Origin: Candidatus Omnitrophota bacterium
GTDB taxonomy: Bacteria; Omnitrophota; Gorgyraeia; Tantalellales; Tantalellaceae
Assembly (NCBI GenBank): GCA_014728045.1
Contig: WJMH01000022.1
Location: 62,001 to 126,000, forward strand
Direction: 5' to 3'
Length of the DNA stretch: 64,000 bases
Position 1 is the first letter of the stretch. Every line of letters starts with the position of its first letter. The position numbers and the translations under genes are program-made. Positions 59,852 through 64,000 of this stretch are shown in pieces. The notes beneath the pieces were generated by a model. The model was not told the DNA's origin. It did no database searches and saw nothing but the letters and a program-made list of their open reading frames with translations.

Positions 59852-59883
59852 AAGCCGGCATTTTACAAGTGCCGGTTTTTTTA
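59852..59883 (+). terminator. rho-independent terminator
   Basis: AGCCGGCA and TGCCGGTT form an 8-bp stem (one G-U) with a 9-base loop TTTTACAAG, followed by a run of T. It ends the transcript of the 59582 gene. Confidence 0.88.
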
Positions 59884-59994
59884 TAAAGCCGGAAAATTTG
59901 ACTATATATGATTTATCAGGCAAATTTATTTATAAATATAGAAAATAATCTATTATAATAATATTATGCGATCAGGCAAAGTCCGGAGGAGAGA

Positions 59995-60615
59995 ATGCTA
60001 ACCGTACTGGCTTACGCGATAAAGATCGCGATAAGTACTTTTCTTATATATTTTTCGATAAAGATAGTAGAAGGATATAATTACAGGAATAACCTGGCGA
60101 CTGCTTTCTTGACCGCTCTTATCTTAAGCGTGATCGGCGGCGGGTTCCTTTTCCTTTTCGGTCTTATGATCTGGGTCTTTATACTCATCAACTGGTATAA
60201 TATCGGTTTTTTCAGGTCTTTTCTGATATGTTTCGTCTACGGGGTCATATCTTTTCTCCTGCAGATCCTGCTTGTCGCCGGGCTTGTAAGCGGGGGGTTC
60301 GTGGTGACCAGAATGACGGACCCGGCCGTTTACCAGGAGCACTGGGAAAAGATGAAGCTCCGCATCACGTCTTTGGTGGAGTATTTGCCGTCGCCGGTCC
60401 GGGAAAAACTCGGGTGGGCAGATAAACCCGCCGGAGGCACCGATCTTGTTCCCGAGCCCAAGAAGGTGAGGATAATCTTCAATAACGGCAGGAGCATAGA
60501 AGCTACCATCCTGATGGAGGGGCAGAAGGGATACCTGGTGGATATCGCCGAGGGCAGGTCGGAAGTCGTCCTTCGCAAGGACGGTATTAAACGCATAGAG
60601 GAACTCGAAAAATAG
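59995..60615 (+). CDS. membrane protein with C-terminal SH3-like domain
   Basis: A 206-residue protein: four hydrophobic segments in residues 1-105, then a short polar linker and a C-terminal beta domain (KVRIIFNNGRSIEATILMEG; GYLVDIAEGRSEVVLRK) that looks SH3 or LSm-like. No named family recognised. CCGGAGGAGAG is the ribosome site. The 179 bases before it are AT-rich with a possible -10 TATAAT at 59954. It likely begins the operon that runs to PCMT. Confidence 0.68.
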   Translation: MLTVLAYAIKIAISTFLIYFSIKIVEGYNYRNNLATAFLTALILSVIGGGFLFLFGLMIWVFILINWYNIGFFRSFLICFVYGVISFLLQILLVAGLVSGGFVVTRMTDPAVYQEHWEKMKLRITSLVEYLPSPVREKLGWADKPAGGTDLVPEPKKVRIIFNNGRSIEATILMEGQKGYLVDIAEGRSEVVLRKDGIKRIEELEK

Positions 60616-60634
60616 ATCTGACGGGAGATGACGA

Positions 60635-61033
60635 ATGGTAAGGAAGATAGTATCTTTATTCCTCGCGGCTAATCTGGTTTTTCTGGCGGGGTGTACGCCC
60701 GAAAGAATAGTACAGCTCGAGGTGGAGGGGAATGAGACGGTCGGCCTGAGGGAAGGGCAGATACTCAAGCTTCATTTCGAGTCGAACGCCTCTACCGGTT
60801 ACACCTGGCAGCTTGCCGATGCGGTTAACGGTGATATCATTCGCCAGATAGGCACTTTCCGCTATGTGAGAAGATCCCGGGACCCCAGACTGGTCGGGGC
60901 TCCCGGGGTACAGATATTCAGGTGCGAAGCCGTCAAAAGAGGCAGGGCTAAACTTGTTTTCAAATACCTGCGTCCCTGGGAACAGGATAAACCTCCCGCG
61001 GAGAAATACACCGTAAAGGTCATTGTTCACTGA
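60635..61033 (+). CDS. chagasin/I42-family peptidase inhibitor lipoprotein
   Basis: A 132-residue lipoprotein: signal segment ending in lipobox LAGC with Cys20, then a chagasin-type beta fold. The inhibitory loops are visible: SNASTGYTWQ (the NxTGYxW loop), GAPGVQIFRCEA (the GxxG loop) and KYLRPWEQD (the RPWE loop). Such proteins block papain-like cysteine peptidases. Anchored in the envelope, it may shield the cell from foreign or own peptidases. No C1 peptidase lies in this window. Confidence 0.88.
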   Translation: MVRKIVSLFLAANLVFLAGCTPERIVQLEVEGNETVGLREGQILKLHFESNASTGYTWQLADAVNGDIIRQIGTFRYVRRSRDPRLVGAPGVQIFRCEAVKRGRAKLVFKYLRPWEQDKPPAEKYTVKVIVH

Positions 61034-61040
61034 TTGCAGA

Positions 61041-62075
61041 ATGAAAGTTGATATAAGGGATTTCACGCTCGAGGAACTTACTTCCCGGATAATATCTATG
61101 GGAGAACCTGCGCACAGAGCGCGCCAGATCTTCTCCTGGATATACGCCAAGGGCGCAGACTCTTTCGATGAAATGACCGATATCCCAGGTTCTCTCGCGG
61201 AGCGGATGGATAGTGAGTACACGATCGGGTGTCTAAAATGCGCTGAACGCCTCAAGTCCGGGGACGGCACCGAGAAGTTCCTGTGGCGGCTGGATGACGG
61301 GTACAATATCGAAAGTGTTCTCATAAAGGAGAAGAAAAGGCGCACGCTTTGCCTTTCCACGCAGGTCGGGTGCAGATACGCCTGCAGGTTCTGCGCCAGC
61401 GGAAAGATGGGGTTTAAGCGGGACCTCCGCGTCGGGGAAATAACGGGCCAGTTATTGTCGGTACAAAAAAAGAGCGCGCAGCGTATCACCAACGCGGTGT
61501 TCATGGGCATGGGTGAGCCGCTGGACAATTACCCTAACCTTGAGAGTTCCATCAAAATAATGAACGATCCCCTGGGTATAGGCCTGGGCGCCAGAAAGAT
61601 CACCGTCTCAACGTGCGGGATCGTTCCAGGCATACGCAGGCTGATGGACATCGGCCTGCAGGTGGAGCTGTCCGTATCGCTTCACGCGCCGACGGACGGT
61701 CTCAGGGACGAACTCGTTCCGGTGAACCGGCGCTACCCGCTGGAAGAGTTGATCCGAACGTGCGCTGAATATACACAGAGGACCAAAAGGGTTATTACCC
61801 TGGAATACACGCTTATCAGTCAGATGAACGATTCGCTTGAGTGCGCCGACAAGCTCGCCGGTATCGCGAAAAGACTCGCAGCAAAGGTGAACCTTATAGC
61901 CTGCAACCCGTCGGCGGACACGGGAGCAACCCCTCCGGAAGCAAAAAGGGTGCGCACCTTTACTGACTGCCTGCGGTCCCGGGGAGTTAACGTGACCCTG
62001 AGGAGGTCCAGGGGAAGTGACATCATGGCGGCCTGTGGCCAGCTTGCAGCAAGAAAGCGCGAACAGAGAAGATGA
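61041..62075 (+). CDS. rlmN: 23S rRNA (adenine2503-C2)-methyltransferase RlmN
   Basis: A 344-residue radical-SAM enzyme that methylates A2503 of 23S rRNA and A37 of some tRNAs. The cluster motif is C111-RYA-C115-RF-C118, GMGEPLDN, VSTCGIVPGIRRL, SVSLHAPTDGLRDELVPVNR, and the mechanistic C-terminal Cys332 in DIMAACGQL are present. The ATG at 61041 is favoured; a TTG six codons upstream overlaps the previous gene. No strong ribosome site. ATGA overlap with the next gene. Confidence 0.96.
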   Translation: MKVDIRDFTLEELTSRIISMGEPAHRARQIFSWIYAKGADSFDEMTDIPGSLAERMDSEYTIGCLKCAERLKSGDGTEKFLWRLDDGYNIESVLIKEKKRRTLCLSTQVGCRYACRFCASGKMGFKRDLRVGEITGQLLSVQKKSAQRITNAVFMGMGEPLDNYPNLESSIKIMNDPLGIGLGARKITVSTCGIVPGIRRLMDIGLQVELSVSLHAPTDGLRDELVPVNRRYPLEELIRTCAEYTQRTKRVITLEYTLISQMNDSLECADKLAGIAKRLAAKVNLIACNPSADTGATPPEAKRVRTFTDCLRSRGVNVTLRRSRGSDIMAACGQLAARKREQRR

Positions 62076-62734
62076 AATACAAACTTATCGTTTTCGACAT
62101 AGACGGGACCATAACCAGGCATGTCTCCAGCTGGAGGTACATACACGAGAAGCTCGGGCTCTGGGACGTTCTTGCGAAAAAATATCAGGATCAGTTCCTC
62201 GCCGGGAAGATCAGCTACAGAAGGTTCTGCGAGCTTGACGCGGCGCACTGGAAGGATATGGAGGTTTCCAAGCTGGAGAAGGTATTCACGTCCGTCAAGT
62301 ATTCAAAGAACGTGAAACGCGCGATGAAAAAGCTCAAAAAAAGCGGTTTCAAACTGGTAGCTATTTCCACCGGACTTCAGTTCATAGCGGACCGCGTGAA
62401 GAAGGAACTCGGGTTCGACCATGTTATCGGTAACCGGCTCAACATACGAAAGGGCAGGCTTACCGGCAAGGTCACGATAAAGATCAGCCACGGTGCTAAG
62501 GGCAGGACCGTGCGGGGGATACTCAAGCGGTTCGGCGCACGGGCTGAGGAAATGATCGCGGTAGGTGACAGCGAGGGGGATATTCCCATGATAGAGATCG
62601 CGGGGTATTCCATCGCGTTCAACTCATCAAGCGGGAAGTTATCGGAGATAGTAGATTATAATTGCACTTCGGAGGATTTTATGGAAGTATGTAATAAGAT
62701 ACTCGAGGTGTCTTTTCCTGGGGAGGACAAATGA
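62072..62734 (+). CDS. HAD-family phosphatase, SerB-like
   Basis: A 220-residue HAD hydrolase. Motif I DIDGTITR (nucleophile Asp9, acid Asp11), motif II Ser/Thr in VAISTGLQF, motif III Lys near GAKGRT and motif IV GDSEGDIPMIEIAG. The cap is helical as in phosphoserine phosphatase. Serine biosynthesis is possible, but specificity cannot be assigned. It overlaps rlmN (ATGA) and the next gene (ATGA). Confidence 0.87.
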   Translation: MKYKLIVFDIDGTITRHVSSWRYIHEKLGLWDVLAKKYQDQFLAGKISYRRFCELDAAHWKDMEVSKLEKVFTSVKYSKNVKRAMKKLKKSGFKLVAISTGLQFIADRVKKELGFDHVIGNRLNIRKGRLTGKVTIKISHGAKGRTVRGILKRFGARAEEMIAVGDSEGDIPMIEIAGYSIAFNSSSGKLSEIVDYNCTSEDFMEVCNKILEVSFPGEDK

Positions 62735-63039
62735 CCAGATCTCTCACTGAACACGCAAGAGAGAATATAAGCAGGGTCCATGAACTGTCGCGGGAATATA
62801 ACGGCAAGGAAAAGTCTCACATGGAGGTGCTTCTTTACCTGGTCAAAAAACACGCCGAAGAGATAGAGGAGCTTTACCGCGCCTCCAGTGAAAAATTCCC
62901 GGTGGAGGTGGGTGACCTATTGATACTCTGCCATGAGATGCTTCTCGAGTCGGGTGAGGACCCGGACGGTATAATGGAGCTCTGTTACGGCCGTTACAGG
63001 AGGAAGCTGCGTGAGCTGATGGAAAGAAAGGAGGCTTGA
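62731..63039 (+). CDS. small helical protein of unknown function
   Basis: A 102-residue all-helical, charged protein (VLLYLVKKHAEEIEELYRASSEKF; GDLLILCHEMLLESGEDPDGIMELCYGRYRRKLREL). It has no signal or membrane segment and I recognise no family. It overlaps the HAD gene as ATGA and is separated by 2 bases from a 35-codon basic frame, so it is translated as part of the rlmN operon. Confidence 0.62.
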   Translation: MTRSLTEHARENISRVHELSREYNGKEKSHMEVLLYLVKKHAEEIEELYRASSEKFPVEVGDLLILCHEMLLESGEDPDGIMELCYGRYRRKLRELMERKEA

Positions 63040-63041
63040 TC

Positions 63042-63149
63042 ATGGTCGCCGAACGCGTTTCAAGACGCCAGAAGGATATACCGCGGGTGGTAAGAGAGAA
63101 GAAAAAAAGATCAAGCACGAGGATACGCACAAAAAAACACAAAAAATGA
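63042..63149 (+). CDS. 35-residue highly basic microprotein
   Basis: ATG 63042 follows AAAGGAGG at 7-base spacing and reads 35 codons to a TGA that overlaps the PCMT ATG as ATGA. About half of the residues are Lys or Arg (ERVSRRQKDIPRVVREKKKR, then RIRTKKHKK). Ribosome site, coupling and operon position argue that it is translated. It may bind nucleic acid or serve to couple translation to the next gene. It looks partly like a ribosomal-protein tail but no family is known to me. Confidence 0.55.
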   Translation: MVAERVSRRQKDIPRVVREKKKRSSTRIRTKKHKK

Positions 63150-63862
63150 GTGATATCATGAAGATGACAAAGAGAATTTTGATAATATGCGCGTTCTTTA
63201 TGCTTGCAGGAGCATGTTGTGCCCAGGAGGACCCTTTCCTCGAAGAGAGGCTGAGGATGGTTGATAAACAGATCCGGATGCGGGGGATACAGGATCCGGA
63301 AGTCCTCGAGGCCATGCGCCAGGTGAAGCGGCACCTATTCGTCCCCGAACATATACGCGGGCTTTCCTATGAAGATACACCTCTGCCCATAGGTTATGAC
63401 CAGACGATATCACAGCCTTACATCGTGGCGTACATGACGGAACTGGCCGGACTGGAGGCCGATGACAAGGTGCTGGAGATAGGCACCGGGTCCGGTTACC
63501 AGGCGGCGGTACTTGCCCGCATGGTTGATCAGGTCTATACCATAGAGATAGTAAAGCCCCTTGCCGAATCTGCCCGTAAGAGGTTTCGCGAGCTCGGTAT
63601 CGATAACGTGAACGTCAGATGGGGCGACGGGTACAAGGGGTGGCCCGACCAGGCGCCTTTTGATGCGGTGATCGTCACGGCCGCTCCGCCGGAGATACCG
63701 GAGGAACTTGTGGAACAGCTCAAGATCGGCGGCAGGATGGTGGTCCCGGTGGGCCGGTTCTTTCAGAAGATCAATCTGATAATCAGAACAGAGCAAGGCA
63801 TTGAGAAAAGAGAGCTTTTGCCGGTAAGGTTCGTTCCCATGGTTCGTTCCGAAAAAGAATAA
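63146..63862 (+). CDS. pcm: protein-L-isoaspartate O-methyltransferase with signal peptide
   Basis: A 238-residue PCMT, which repairs damaged Asp/Asn residues with SAM. Family motifs: RHLFVPEHIRGLSYEDTPLPIG in parts, QTISQPYIVAYMTEL, VLEIGTGSGYQAAVLAR (SAM), GWPDQAPFDAVIVTAAP and GGRMVVPVG. In front is a hydrophobic signal segment ending MLAGACCAQ, so it is likely exported or a lipoprotein, unlike the cytosolic E. coli enzyme. Start ATG 63146 overlaps the stop of the microprotein; ATG 63158 is an alternative. Confidence 0.9.
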   Translation: MSDIMKMTKRILIICAFFMLAGACCAQEDPFLEERLRMVDKQIRMRGIQDPEVLEAMRQVKRHLFVPEHIRGLSYEDTPLPIGYDQTISQPYIVAYMTELAGLEADDKVLEIGTGSGYQAAVLARMVDQVYTIEIVKPLAESARKRFRELGIDNVNVRWGDGYKGWPDQAPFDAVIVTAAPPEIPEELVEQLKIGGRMVVPVGRFFQKINLIIRTEQGIEKRELLPVRFVPMVRSEKE

Positions 63863-63871
63863 GGACCTCAG

Positions 63872-64000
63872 GTGGACATAAGGATAGGTTGTTGCGGATT
63901 TCCCGTAAAAAGGGAAGAATATTTCAGTAAATTCCGTGTAATGGAGGTGCAGAAGACCTTTTACAGTCCTCCGCGTGTGGAGACCCTGCGGAGATGGCGC
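63872..64000 (+). CDS. DUF72 family protein, partial (3' end outside window)
   Basis: Begins with GTG at 63872 and reads VDIRIGCCGFPVKREEYFSKF then VMEVQKTFYSPPRVETLRRW, the characteristic start of a DUF72 protein (IGxxGF and E.Q.TFY.PP). Only 43 codons are inside the window. It is the second DUF72 gene here but is of the FYSPP type, different from the one at 4564. Confidence 0.85.
   Translation, partial: MDIRIGCCGFPVKREEYFSKFRVMEVQKTFYSPPRVETLRRWR

Overview
The window is a dense stretch of bacterial chromosome, about 74 protein genes and one tRNA, almost all on the + strand. It reads as ordinary chromosome, with no integrase, transposase, phage gene or CRISPR array. Most starts follow strong AGGAGG-type ribosome sites, many neighbours overlap by ATGA, and visible promoters have TTGNNN / TATAAT boxes. 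Sec signal peptides, lipoproteins, a DegQ-type protease and a periplasmic Cu,Zn-SOD point to a diderm. Superoxide reductase, rubrerythrin-like proteins, 2-oxoacid:ferredoxin oxidoreductase, a class I DhnA-type aldolase and a two-gene SufC-SufB system point to an anaerobe or microaerobe that meets oxygen. An uncultured lineage such as Omnitrophota is a reasonable guess, but no marker here settles it.

Layout. 0-4.4 kb: GAPDH, a six-BON periplasmic protein and sufC-sufB. 4.5-9.1 kb: DUF72, PolX and LigA (DNA repair). 9.1-15.1 kb: CBS protein, ZIP transporter, PEP synthase, dodecin, a protein resembling an archaeal-type primase with catalytic and Fe-S parts fused, and a TIM-barrel isomerase. 15.1-22.1 kb: Ca-type P-ATPase, baeRF protein, Fpg/Nei glycosylase, phosphoribosyltransferase, DegQ-type protease. 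22.2-34.2 kb: a redox and oxygen-defence block (DUF2267, PRC-barrel, ferredoxin, thioredoxin reductase, Cys-Gly-Lys protein, SodC, superoxide reductase, DJ-1, hemerythrin, ferritin-like proteins, KorAB, AhpD-like, D-lactate dehydrogenase, aldolase). 34.2-42.7 kb: trehalose-6-P synthase, a divergent AraC-type response regulator facing a CheB-CheR-PAS histidine kinase, two receivers, MgtC, ChaB, Hsp20. 42.8-46.3 kb: quinone-type genes (UbiA, polyprenyl synthase, NDH-2) and DoxX. 46.4-51.2 kb: MFS carrier, acyl-activating/ACP/acyltransferase fusion, alpha/beta hydrolase, resembling LplT-Aas lipid repair. 51.2-55.4 kb: archease-RtcB, SerS, membrane protein, tRNA-Ser(UGA). 55.4-58.1 kb: glycoside hydrolase and metallopeptidase. 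58.1-60 kb: orphan small genes and folded RNA. 60-64 kb: membrane protein, chagasin-type inhibitor, RlmN, HAD phosphatase, small proteins, periplasmic PCMT and the start of a second DUF72 gene.

The items most worth attention are: (1) a near-identical 16-bp element, GTGGAAAAARGTCAAY, in four intergenic sites, three of them as direct repeats exactly 21 bp apart and 57-59 bp upstream of the -10 box; (2) a complete receiver gene with no ATG, GTG or TTG start, joined to the upstream kinase by an ATAA overlap after a run of six G; (3) the bacterial primase with PriS-like and PriL-like parts in one chain; (4) a roughly 105-nt sequence with a 13-bp outer helix that should fold as RNA; (5) three promoters that place the start codon at the predicted transcription start (leaderless mRNA).
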